Shown here one piece after another: positions 1 to 5,288 of a stretch of 5,288 bases of DNA. Below the pieces are notes generated by a model. It was not told the origin of the DNA. It was given only the letters and a program-made list of their open reading frames with translations, and made no database searches. Every line of letters begins with the position of its first letter. Within the stretch, counting starts at the first letter, position 1. The stretch lies in the NCBI GenBank assembly GCA_003541985.1, contig DPLM01000407.1:1-5288 (forward strand), read 5' to 3'. The DNA is from Deltaproteobacteria bacterium. GTDB lineage: Bacteria; SAR324; NAC60-12. The position numbers and the translations under genes were made by a program.

Positions 1-150
1 AGAATTTCAGGAAATCAAGAAATCGAGGAAATTTTTCAAAATACGGGCAAGGGCTTGCTCTTAATCACTAACTTCATGCATGAGGTATACTGGAATGAGC
101 GCGGTAACGAAATCACGATGGTTCGCTATCGAAAGCGCAACAAAAGCTAG
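1..150 (+). CDS. C-terminal end of a GHKL ATPase, anti-sigma factor (RsbW/SpoIIAB)-like (partial)
   Basis: The first frame is open from base 1 to a TAG at 148-150 and gives the last 49 residues of a protein whose start lies outside the window. Residues 16-29 read TGKGLLLITNFMHE, followed by VYWNERGNEITMVRYRK. This matches the end of the HATPase_c_2 family (RsbW/SpoIIAB-type serine kinases and anti-sigma regulatory factors): a Gly-x-Gly-Leu ATP-lid element, then a Leu/Ile-rich helix ending in M-D/H-E-V, then a short NERGNEVTLVK-like last strand. Members of the family phosphorylate anti-anti-sigma (STAS) proteins or bind sigma factors; which of these applies cannot be told from the tail. It is the upstream member of the bamD run, and its last 56 nt are also read in another frame as the bamD N-terminus. 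The family call is fairly secure; the role is not. Confidence 0.7.
   Translation, partial: RISGNQEIEEIFQNTGKGLLLITNFMHEVYWNERGNEITMVRYRKRNKS
82..86 (+). promoter_or_regulatory. Ribosome binding site deciding the bamD start
   Basis: GAGGT lies 8-9 nt before the ATG at 95. The other in-frame ATG, at 80, has no purine-rich stretch before it (ACTAACTTC). The site therefore favours initiation at 95. It is itself inside the upstream ATPase coding region. Confidence 0.6.
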
Positions 151-874
151 AAATTCAATAATTTTATTTATTCAGTTTAGCTTTCTTTCATTTGCTTGCT
201 CCCCTGTTCAAGATACCAATATACGTACACCGGCTCGCGAGTTATATAATCAAGCCATCATTGCTTCTGAAGATCAGTTTTATACAGAAGCTGAAGAGCT
301 TTTTCGACAACTTAGCAACGAATATTCTGGCACCCAATTAGCCACTCTAGCATATCTCCAACTTGGTGAACTCTTTTTCAAACGCAACAATTGGGATGAC
401 GCAGAAGTGAATTATCGGTCTTTTCTGATTAGAAATCCAAACAGCCATCTGACTCCTTATGTAATAAGCCAAATTATCAGCTTAAATTATGAGAAAAATC
501 GCTATGGCGTTTTCATTCGTGAAAGATCTTTTGACAGAGACATGGAGCCAAATCGTAAAATAATTCAAGAATATCAACGGTTCTATTTGCTCTACCGACA
601 AAGTAATTACCTAGAAGATGTCACCGAATTGCTTAGCAATGCTAGTAATGACTTGGCAGAGTATGAATTTGTTGTGGGGGAATATTACTTCTCGCAACAG
701 GCTTACAATTCAGCAATCACGAGATATCTTTACCTTTTGAAGAATTTTCCGAAATTTGAGCGCAGGAATCAAATTGCTGAGCGGCTGATTGATGCTTACG
801 AAAATAATCAACAGCCTGAAAAAGCAAATTCCATAAGAATAATCCTCAAACTTCAATCATCTCAATCAACCTGA
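95..874 (+). CDS. bamD: Outer membrane protein assembly factor BamD (TPR lipoprotein)
   Basis: BamD (YfiO) is the essential lipoprotein partner of BamA in the BAM complex, which folds beta-barrel proteins into the outer membrane from the periplasmic side. From the ATG at 95 the product is 259 aa, close to E. coli BamD (245 aa). A basic n-region is followed by a hydrophobic stretch (about residues 22-33) and a lipobox-like LSFAC with the lipidated Cys at 35. The rest is helical TPR: ELYNQAI...AEELFRQLSNEY (about 48-78), LGELFFKRNNWDDAEVNYR (about 90-108), the BamD-typical FDRD element near 146-149, then EYYFSQQAYNSAITRYLYLL (196-215) and a last helix pair to about 246. The TPR order and the D-R-D segment separate it from a generic TPR protein. 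The ATG at 80 would add five residues but lacks a Shine-Dalgarno site. Both starts lie inside the upstream ATPase gene, and no later start codon precedes the signal peptide. A CpoB-like gene follows after 4 nt. One oddity is that the lipobox Leu is at -4, not -3. Confidence 0.85.
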   Translation: MSAVTKSRWFAIESATKARNSIILFIQFSFLSFACSPVQDTNIRTPARELYNQAIIASEDQFYTEAEELFRQLSNEYSGTQLATLAYLQLGELFFKRNNWDDAEVNYRSFLIRNPNSHLTPYVISQIISLNYEKNRYGVFIRERSFDRDMEPNRKIIQEYQRFYLLYRQSNYLEDVTELLSNASNDLAEYEFVVGEYYFSQQAYNSAITRYLYLLKNFPKFERRNQIAERLIDAYENNQQPEKANSIRIILKLQSSQST

Positions 875-878
875 AATC

Positions 879-2084
879 ATGATCCTTTCCCGTCTTGGAC
901 AATTTCTTTTGACAGTTATCTTGGCTTCAAGCTGTGCGACACTTGAGAGATTAGTTCCGAATGAATCAACCGAGGTTGAGAACAAAGTCCAAGATCAGAA
1001 ACTACCTAATTCAGTTAAACCCGCCGACAAAAATGAACTGAGAGAGCGTGAATTGAATCTTCAGGCAATGCGGGGTTCGATATCCAAAGAGGACAATATT
1101 GAACTCAAGAAGCAAATACTGAGCTTAGAGGAAAAAATCCTTGACCAAGAGCAAGTCTTCGCTGAACTACAAGATCAATGGACTATCAATTTTTCTTTGA
1201 TGGAGAAAGCCGTTGCAGAAACTCTTCGTGAAAATCAACAATTAATCGCTGAACTACAGCAAAGCGTCGAGACAATGTCCAATAACACGATTGCATCCGA
1301 AACAAACCTGATCGGACAAATTTCAAAATCCTCCCAAATCTCCCAGAAGCCTGAGACCCCAAATATTCCTACCCCACCTTCTCCACAGTTAACTAAAAAA
1401 AAATCGATCAGTCAGCCACCGAGCATCCCGGTAATTGAAGAAATTTCGTTATCATCACTCCAAAAGAAACCAATACTTCCTCGTTTACCTGAGGTTAACG
1501 CAACGATTAAGAGAGAAGAACAGAGCGATATTTCTAATAAGACTCCACAAACAAATTTTACTGTGGAGAAATTTACAAATTACCATCCAACTAATCCTGA
1601 AGAAGTAGTTGCTACAAATGATTTAAGAACATCTGAGATTTTCGAGGACCCAGACCTAAACAGGCCAATCGAGCCACTGGCACTTCAAAGGCGGCCTGGT
1701 ATCAAAAAGTTATACAATCAGGGAATGTCTACTTTCATTCAGGGTGACTATCCTGAAGCTGTAGATATATTTGAAAATTTTGTGGAGAAGTTTGAAGATG
1801 ATGTCGACAGTGATAATGCGTATTATTGGATCGGATATTCTCAATTTAAACTTGGCAAATGGGATGCGGCTGAGTCTGCATTCAGGAAGGTTTTACAAAA
1901 TTACGAACATCGTCCAACATCCCAGGGTTTTAAGACTCCAGACGCAATTTACATGTTAGGTAAATTAGCAGAAATTCGGCAGCAACCTGAACGAGCAGGT
2001 TACTACTTCAAAAATGTTTTAGACAACTATCCTGGATCAGCTGCTGCAAATAATGCTCAAAAGGATTTAAGAACGTTACGATAA
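879..2084 (+). CDS. CpoB/YbgF-like lipoprotein: coiled coil, proline-rich linker, C-terminal TPR domain
   Basis: This 401-aa protein has the architecture of CpoB/YbgF, the periplasmic Tol-Pal partner that links peptidoglycan synthesis to outer-membrane constriction. Residues 1-18 form a lipoprotein signal ending LASSC (Cys19). Residues about 50-130 are Glu/Gln/Leu-rich and look like a coiled coil. Residues about 157-270 are a Pro/Ser/Thr/Lys-rich linker likely to be disordered. Residues about 276-400 carry three TPR units: LYNQGMSTFIQGDYPEAVDI, then AYYWIGYSQFKLGKWDAAES, then a third from about 354 ending DNYPGSAAANNAQKDLR. The YWxGxxxxxLGxxxxA and YPxSxxAxxA patterns are YbgF signatures. It is longer than E. 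coli CpoB (263 aa) because of the linker, and it appears lipidated instead of soluble. No Shine-Dalgarno precedes the ATG, which lies 4 nt after the bamD stop, so coupled translation is likely. The Tol-Pal role is inferred from domain similarity; no tol gene is in view. Confidence 0.75.
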   Translation: MILSRLGQFLLTVILASSCATLERLVPNESTEVENKVQDQKLPNSVKPADKNELRERELNLQAMRGSISKEDNIELKKQILSLEEKILDQEQVFAELQDQWTINFSLMEKAVAETLRENQQLIAELQQSVETMSNNTIASETNLIGQISKSSQISQKPETPNIPTPPSPQLTKKKSISQPPSIPVIEEISLSSLQKKPILPRLPEVNATIKREEQSDISNKTPQTNFTVEKFTNYHPTNPEEVVATNDLRTSEIFEDPDLNRPIEPLALQRRPGIKKLYNQGMSTFIQGDYPEAVDIFENFVEKFEDDVDSDNAYYWIGYSQFKLGKWDAAESAFRKVLQNYEHRPTSQGFKTPDAIYMLGKLAEIRQQPERAGYYFKNVLDNYPGSAAANNAQKDLRTLR

Positions 2085-2087
2085 TGC

Positions 2088-3287
2088 CTACTCATTCACT
2101 TCAGACCAACCGAATATCGATTCAGCTACTGATGCAAAAAAACTTTGAGTTGGTACTTCCTCCGCAGCCACAAGTGGTATCTGACGCAATGTTTTCCCAT
2201 CTATCCTCAATTCTAATGTTCCAAGCATGCTGCCTTTTTGGACGGGTGCTACAACCTTCTCAGGCAGTTGATAGAGCAGTTTCACGTTGTCAACTTCTCC
2301 TGGCCCCAAAAGCAGTATAGCCGACATCTGTGGTTTTATAGCGACTTCCTTATGCTGCCCATCTTCTACTAAAACGGTTTGAGAAATTATCTTATCTGCT
2401 TCTACTAGTTCTGCTGTTTGATATTCATTAAATCCTTTGTCCAACAAATATGAAGTAATTCTGCTTCGCCACTTCACATTTGGAGAACCCATTACCACGC
2501 CTATTAAGCGCCGCTCTCCTCTTTTGGCTGTAGAGACCAAGTTGAATCCTGCTGCTCGGTAATATCCTGTCTTCATCCCGTCCATGCCATTGTAAGCTCG
2601 CATCAATTTACGATTCGTATTGACCAATTGAAATGTCCCTGCTCGGAAGGTGTCAATCTCAATTGTTGACCAGTCTAGATATTGAGGATGATTCTGGAGA
2701 ATAAATCTAGCCAACAGATAAAGATCATGGGCGGTACTGATGTCGTGTTTTTCTCCACGACCCGGAGGAAGACCATGTGGAGAATGAAACTCTGTATGGG
2801 CCATTCCCAATTCTTTAGCTCTTTGGTTCATCATGCGTACAAATGAATCCTCATTCCCCGAAACATGCTCAGCCATTGCCATGGTCGCATCATTGGCAGA
2901 TCGCACAATCATGGCTTTCAAGAGTTCTCTGACAGTAAATTCTTCTCCTTCCTTTAAAAAAACTTGTGTGCCTCCAATTTTACTAGCTTTAGTGGAACTC
3001 ACTACAATATCATCAAAACTTATTTTACCTGACTCAATAGCCTCGAAAGTCAATAGAACCGACATCAATTTTACGATCGAGGCCGGGTAAACCTTACGAT
3101 GTTCATGCTCTGCAAATAGAATCCTTCCGGTATCAACATCAGCCATTAGTACCGATTTAAAATTTGGTCGGAATTTTTCTAGTGTTTGATCAGAAAATAT
3201 AGTGCTTGGCAGGAAAGCTAGTACAAGAGCAAATTGAACTGTCCAAATCCAAGAAATTTTCTTTGTCGTTCCTATCATTGTTTTCAT
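2088..3287 (-). CDS. dacA: D-alanyl-D-alanine carboxypeptidase, PBP5/6 family (DacA/DacC-like)
   Basis: This is a low-molecular-weight penicillin-binding protein (peptidase family S11) that removes the terminal D-Ala from peptidoglycan pentapeptides in the periplasm and so limits cross-linking. Its length of 399 aa matches E. coli DacA (403). A signal peptide (residues 1 to about 32: KK, then a hydrophobic core through FALVLAFLPS) leads into the S11 domain. All three active-site motifs are present: SxxK as PASIVK (Ser70, Lys73), SxN as RSAND (Ser130, Asn132) and KTG as MKTGYY (Lys239). The block HTEFHSPHGLP...HDISTAHD (164-187) is also typical. Residues about 287-375 fit the PBP5 C-terminal beta domain. 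The last about 19 residues (QSFFASVAESIFGW...) look like the amphipathic helix that anchors these enzymes to the inner membrane. The ATG overlaps the hemF stop by 4 nt (ATGA). The dacA symbol is by family; DacC or DacD would look the same at this level. Confidence 0.92.
   Translation of the reverse strand: MKTMIGTTKKISWIWTVQFALVLAFLPSTIFSDQTLEKFRPNFKSVLMADVDTGRILFAEHEHRKVYPASIVKLMSVLLTFEAIESGKISFDDIVVSSTKASKIGGTQVFLKEGEEFTVRELLKAMIVRSANDATMAMAEHVSGNEDSFVRMMNQRAKELGMAHTEFHSPHGLPPGRGEKHDISTAHDLYLLARFILQNHPQYLDWSTIEIDTFRAGTFQLVNTNRKLMRAYNGMDGMKTGYYRAAGFNLVSTAKRGERRLIGVVMGSPNVKWRSRITSYLLDKGFNEYQTAELVEADKIISQTVLVEDGQHKEVAIKPQMSAILLLGPGEVDNVKLLYQLPEKVVAPVQKGSMLGTLELRIDGKTLRQIPLVAAEEVPTQSFFASVAESIFGWSEVNE
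3284..3287 (-). other. ATGA stop/start overlap joining hemF and dacA
   Basis: Read on the - strand, ATGA contains the dacA start (ATG) and the hemF stop (TGA). Only a weak GGATTA-like stretch precedes it. This is the standard arrangement for translational coupling, so dacA is probably expressed from the hemF transcript. Confidence 0.8.
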
Positions 3288-4177
3288 CCATTAATCCAAT
3301 CATAGGGTTGATAGTAAGACAGCATTTCCTCCTGTGGGCTACCGGATTCTGGCTGCCAGTTATAGTGAAATTCCACTTCAGGTGGAAGTGACATAAAAAT
3401 AGATTCAATCCGGCCTCCTGATCGAAGCCCGAAAAGTGTTCCTCTGTCATAAATCAAATTGAATTCAACGTACCGACCTCTTCTAATCTTCTGAAAAATC
3501 TTGTCAACTTCACTAAAAGATTCGTCTTTACGACGTTCCACAATTGGAGTGTATGCTGGAAGAAATGATTCAACAACTGATTTGACTAGGTCGGCGTGCT
3601 TTGCTTCTGTACCAGCTAAATTATCGAAGAAGATACCACCAATTCCTCTCATTTCCGATCTATGCTTGATTGTGAAGTATTGGTCGCAAGTTTCTTTAAA
3701 CTTCTGATAAGATGATGGGATAACTGCATTGCATGTTTGCTGCAGAGTTTGATGAAATTCTTTGAAATCCTTTGGATAAGGATAGTAGGGAGTCAGATCT
3801 GCCCCTCCTCCAAACCAACTGCGGCCCTCATTTGTCTCAAAATATCTGACATTCATGTGAATTGTAGGAACTTTAGGTGAATTTGGATGAACGACGAGCG
3901 AAAGCCCACACGCCCCAAAAAAACCTTCCTCAACCCGTAGTTGAGCAGCTAGTTCCGTGGTCATCTCTCCATGTATCGAAGAAATATTCACACCTGCTTT
4001 TTCAAAGGTTTTTCCTCCAGAGAGTATTCTTGTCCAACCACCCCCGCCTTGCTCCCTTTTCCAAATATCTTGCTGAAACTTCTGAATTGGTTCAAATGCT
4101 TCTAAACCATCACAAATCTGGTCTTGCAGCCTTCGAATCAAAGTTTCCATCTTTCTAAAAGTGGTTGATAATTCCAT
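3284..4177 (-). CDS. hemF: Oxygen-dependent coproporphyrinogen III oxidase
   Basis: HemF carries out the O2-dependent oxidative decarboxylation of two propionates of coproporphyrinogen III to give protoporphyrinogen IX in heme biosynthesis; it is a cytosolic homodimer. From the ATG at 4177 the product is 297 aa (E. coli HemF 299). Family blocks appear in order: EQGGGGWTRIL (42-52), KAGVNISSIHGE (60-71), VVHPNSPKVPTIHMNVRYF (95-113), SWFGGGADLTPYYPYP (120-135), KHRSEMRGIGGIFFDN (171-186), GRYVEFNLIYDRGT (234-247), FGLRSGGRIESIFMSLPP (249-266) and a closing DW pair (293-294). All look intact. The frame extends upstream to a TTG at 4189, and an internal ATG lies at 4150; none has a clear Shine-Dalgarno, and E. 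coli alignment does not settle the choice. A frame ending at 4193 immediately upstream might supply translation by coupling. The stop overlaps the dacA start, so the two genes share an mRNA. Confidence 0.93.
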   Translation of the reverse strand: MELSTTFRKMETLIRRLQDQICDGLEAFEPIQKFQQDIWKREQGGGGWTRILSGGKTFEKAGVNISSIHGEMTTELAAQLRVEEGFFGACGLSLVVHPNSPKVPTIHMNVRYFETNEGRSWFGGGADLTPYYPYPKDFKEFHQTLQQTCNAVIPSSYQKFKETCDQYFTIKHRSEMRGIGGIFFDNLAGTEAKHADLVKSVVESFLPAYTPIVERRKDESFSEVDKIFQKIRRGRYVEFNLIYDRGTLFGLRSGGRIESIFMSLPPEVEFHYNWQPESGSPQEEMLSYYQPYDWING

Positions 4178-4192
4178 CGAAATTTTCAAATT

Positions 4193-4465
4193 TTATTTTT
4201 TCAAATTAACTTCTGCATGTAAAATGCCAGTTTTAAATTGTTTTCCGTACTTCAGTTCGAGTGAGAAATTTTGAATTTTCTGGATTTTGAGAGAGCGTTT
4301 CATGTCTGGCAGGTCTATAAGCAATTTAAGAGCACTTTCTAAGTTCAAAATCTTCAGTTTACATCTGAAATGTTCTTGGTTTTGCATAGATTGAAGCGGA
4401 ACAATAGCTTTAGTCTTAACATAAGCTCTAACTTCGAAAGAGGCTTCATGCAGGCGATTGAACAA
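4193..4465 (-). CDS. Hypothetical 90-aa protein; possible PilO/GspM-like C-terminal fragment
   Basis: A - strand frame of 90 codons begins at a TTG at 4465 (an in-frame TAG at 4475-4477 closes it upstream) and ends with TAA at 4193-4195, 3 nt before the earliest hemF start. I do not recognise a specific gene. The pattern LFNRLHEASFEVRAY, then an alternating hydrophobic strand (FRCKLKIL), a helix (SALKLLIDLPD) and two further strands (LKIQKIQNFSLEL, TGILHAEVNLKK) resembles the last ferredoxin-like domain of PilO/GspM inner-membrane proteins of type IV pili and type II secretion. The membrane segment and N-terminal half would be missing, so it could be a decayed remnant, a short real gene or a chance frame. 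There is no Shine-Dalgarno. Its start overlaps the opposite-strand acidic gene by 18 nt. On the + strand the same stretch has many stops before 4343. If this frame is not real, the interval is the divergent promoter region of hemF and the acidic gene, though I see no convincing -35/-10 pair. Confidence 0.35.
   Translation of the reverse strand: MFNRLHEASFEVRAYVKTKAIVPLQSMQNQEHFRCKLKILNLESALKLLIDLPDMKRSLKIQKIQNFSLELKYGKQFKTGILHAEVNLKK
4440..4443 (+). promoter_or_regulatory. Possible ribosome binding site of the acidic repeat gene
   Basis: GAGG within GAAAGAGG lies 4 nt before the ATG at 4448. The spacing is short but it is the only Shine-Dalgarno-like site near the start. The in-frame ATG at 4370 has none. 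Confidence 0.35.
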
Positions 4466-5288
4466 ACTGCCATACTAGATGCTGAAAAAGAGTGGAAAAT
4501 CTTGAATCAACTTGCTGAAATTGCTGCTGATATTGAGAATCAGACGAGTTACTATTCTTTTCAATTAGAGGAAAGTAACCAAATTTCAGGTACCTTGTTG
4601 GTGGACGTACACAGTTGGATTTCCCAGTTGCAATCTTTAGTACCCAACACAATTCCAAAAGAAGTTTTAGCCGTTGCCCTCCCAAATCCCTCACCGACTG
4701 CATCTGCTTCCGATTCTCAGAATGAATCTGCAGAAGCATCATCAGACATCGGGGAAGAAATTGATGAGAAAGTGATAAATGAAACTGCTGGTGACGAAAG
4801 TGGTGCAGATTCTTCAACTTACTTAGGAGCTGTGGCAGAAGCTGTCGCACAGGAATTACAAGGGAATCCAACCGCTGGTTTTGAGAATGCTGATGTACTG
4901 GGTAGTGAAGAAACTAATGAGAATATCCAGCAGTCTGTAGACTCCATTGAGGACGATGATGAAGAGCTTGCCACAATCAACCAAGCCATCGAAGAGGCTG
5001 AACAAATTGAAGCTCAGTCGTTAGCCAAAGCTCAACTGAATTCTGAGCTAAAGGATAAACGTGAGTCAAACATGGATGAGGTTCAAGAAGAGAATGAAGA
5101 AGAGGAAGCCGCGTCATGGTTTCAGGAGGAGTTAGCTGAGGAACAAGAAGCACTTGTCCACAAAGATTCTGGACGAGAAGAAATCGACTCTGAATCAGTG
5201 CTTCAAGAGGAGTTAGCTGAGGAACAAGAAGCACTTGTCCACAAAGATTCTGGACGAGAAGAAATCGACTCTGAATCAGTGCTTCAAG
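4448..5288 (+). CDS. Acidic, low-complexity protein with tandem 27-residue repeats (partial, 3' end missing)
   Basis: A frame open from the ATG at 4448 to the window edge gives 280 residues and a partial codon, with no stop. I do not recognise the family. Residues 1 to about 75 are mixed and may fold as helices (AILDAEKEWKILNQLAEIAA, then SYYSFQLEESNQISGTLLVD). After a PNPSPTASAS turn the chain becomes Glu/Asp/Gln/Ser-rich and probably disordered or helical (EDDDEELATINQAIEEAEQI, EENEEEEAASWFQ). Residues 227-253 and 254-280 are identical 27-residue units beginning EELAEEQEALVHK. No signal peptide or membrane segment is visible from this start. The frame is open back to 4343, and an ATG at 4370 would add 26 residues, but that start has no ribosome binding site and would overlap the - strand frame further. 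The opposite strand here shows only Leu/Gln-rich mirror frames, which supports this strand as coding. The gene is divergent from hemF. Scaffold, surface or secreted-substrate roles are all possible and none is shown. Confidence 0.75.
   Translation, partial: MQAIEQTAILDAEKEWKILNQLAEIAADIENQTSYYSFQLEESNQISGTLLVDVHSWISQLQSLVPNTIPKEVLAVALPNPSPTASASDSQNESAEASSDIGEEIDEKVINETAGDESGADSSTYLGAVAEAVAQELQGNPTAGFENADVLGSEETNENIQQSVDSIEDDDEELATINQAIEEAEQIEAQSLAKAQLNSELKDKRESNMDEVQEENEEEEAASWFQEELAEEQEALVHKDSGREEIDSESVLQEELAEEQEALVHKDSGREEIDSESVLQ
5126..5288 (+). repeat. Perfect 81-bp tandem repeat, two copies plus start of a third
   Basis: Copy 1 (5126-5206) and copy 2 (5207-5287) match at every base, and base 5288 (g) is the first base of the next unit. 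Each copy is exactly 27 codons, in frame with the acidic protein, starting gaggagttagctgaggaac and ending tcagtgcttcaa. Identity at synonymous sites points to recent duplication or continual homogenisation. The 10 residues before copy 1 (EEEEAASWFQ) faintly resemble the unit's last 10 (EEIDSESVLQ), perhaps an older, diverged unit. The true copy number cannot be seen. Confidence 0.95.

Noticed and set aside
1395..1403. Run of nine A bases in the CpoB-like linker as a slippage or phase-variation site
   Set aside because: It encodes three in-frame lysines (residues 173-175) and nothing else near it suggests programmed frameshifting. A9 runs are common in AT-rich genomes.
2084..2320. + strand frame of 78 codons after the CpoB-like gene
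   Set aside because: It lies entirely over the conserved 3' end of dacA on the other strand and has no domain pattern.
4216..4228. Small inverted repeat GCAT...ATGC between hemF and the acidic gene
   Set aside because: The stem is only 4 bp with no T-run, too weak for a terminator or operator claim.
4287..4321. Possible + strand promoter with TTGAGA and TATAAG
   Set aside because: The boxes are about 23 nt apart, too far for a normal sigma-70 promoter, and the position may be coding on the other strand.
4446..4871. Long - strand frame (141 codons) opposite the acidic gene
   Set aside because: The product is Leu/Gln/His-rich with no family pattern, as expected from reading the complement of Glu/Ser/Gln-rich codons. 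The + strand frame is longer and carries the in-frame repeat.
4977..5234. - strand frame containing repeated LLVPQLTP segments
   Set aside because: The repeat in this product simply mirrors the 81-bp DNA repeat of the + strand gene. There is no start signal or recognisable domain.

Overview
The window is AT-rich bacterial DNA from a Gram-negative, diderm organism. The evidence is a BamD-type outer-membrane assembly lipoprotein, a CpoB/YbgF-type envelope protein and a PBP5-type carboxypeptidase. The oxygen-dependent HemF fits an organism that meets oxygen. The gene order does not let me name the taxon. A marine delta-/Lambdaproteobacteria-like lineage is a guess only. Almost all of the window is coding, with very tight spacing.

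Left part, + strand (1-2084): a three-gene run. It opens with the tail of a GHKL/anti-sigma-factor-like ATPase (1-150). Next is bamD (best start 95, running to 874), whose start lies 56 nt inside the ATPase gene in another frame. After a 4-nt gap comes a long coiled-coil and TPR lipoprotein of the CpoB/YbgF type (879-2084). BamD and the CpoB-like protein are both predicted envelope lipoproteins, and the missing ribosome-binding site on the second suggests coupled translation.

Middle, - strand (4177 down to 2088): hemF (coproporphyrinogen III oxidase) and a PBP5-family D-Ala-D-Ala carboxypeptidase (dacA-like) overlap by 4 nt in an ATGA junction and should be one transcript. This unit runs head-on into the bamD/cpoB unit, and the two stop codons are only 3 nt apart.

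Right part (4190-5288): a 90-codon - strand frame (4193-4465) sits directly upstream of hemF. It resembles the C-terminal part of a PilO/GspM-type protein, but this is weakly supported. On the + strand a gene starting near 4448 runs off the end of the window. It encodes an unrecognised, strongly acidic, probably disordered protein. The window ends inside a perfect 81-bp (27-residue) tandem repeat in that gene: two identical copies plus the first base of a third. I found no RNA gene, CRISPR array, mobile element or convincing promoter or terminator. The most unusual items are the acidic repeat gene, the antisense frame overlapping its start, and the very long overlap at the bamD start.
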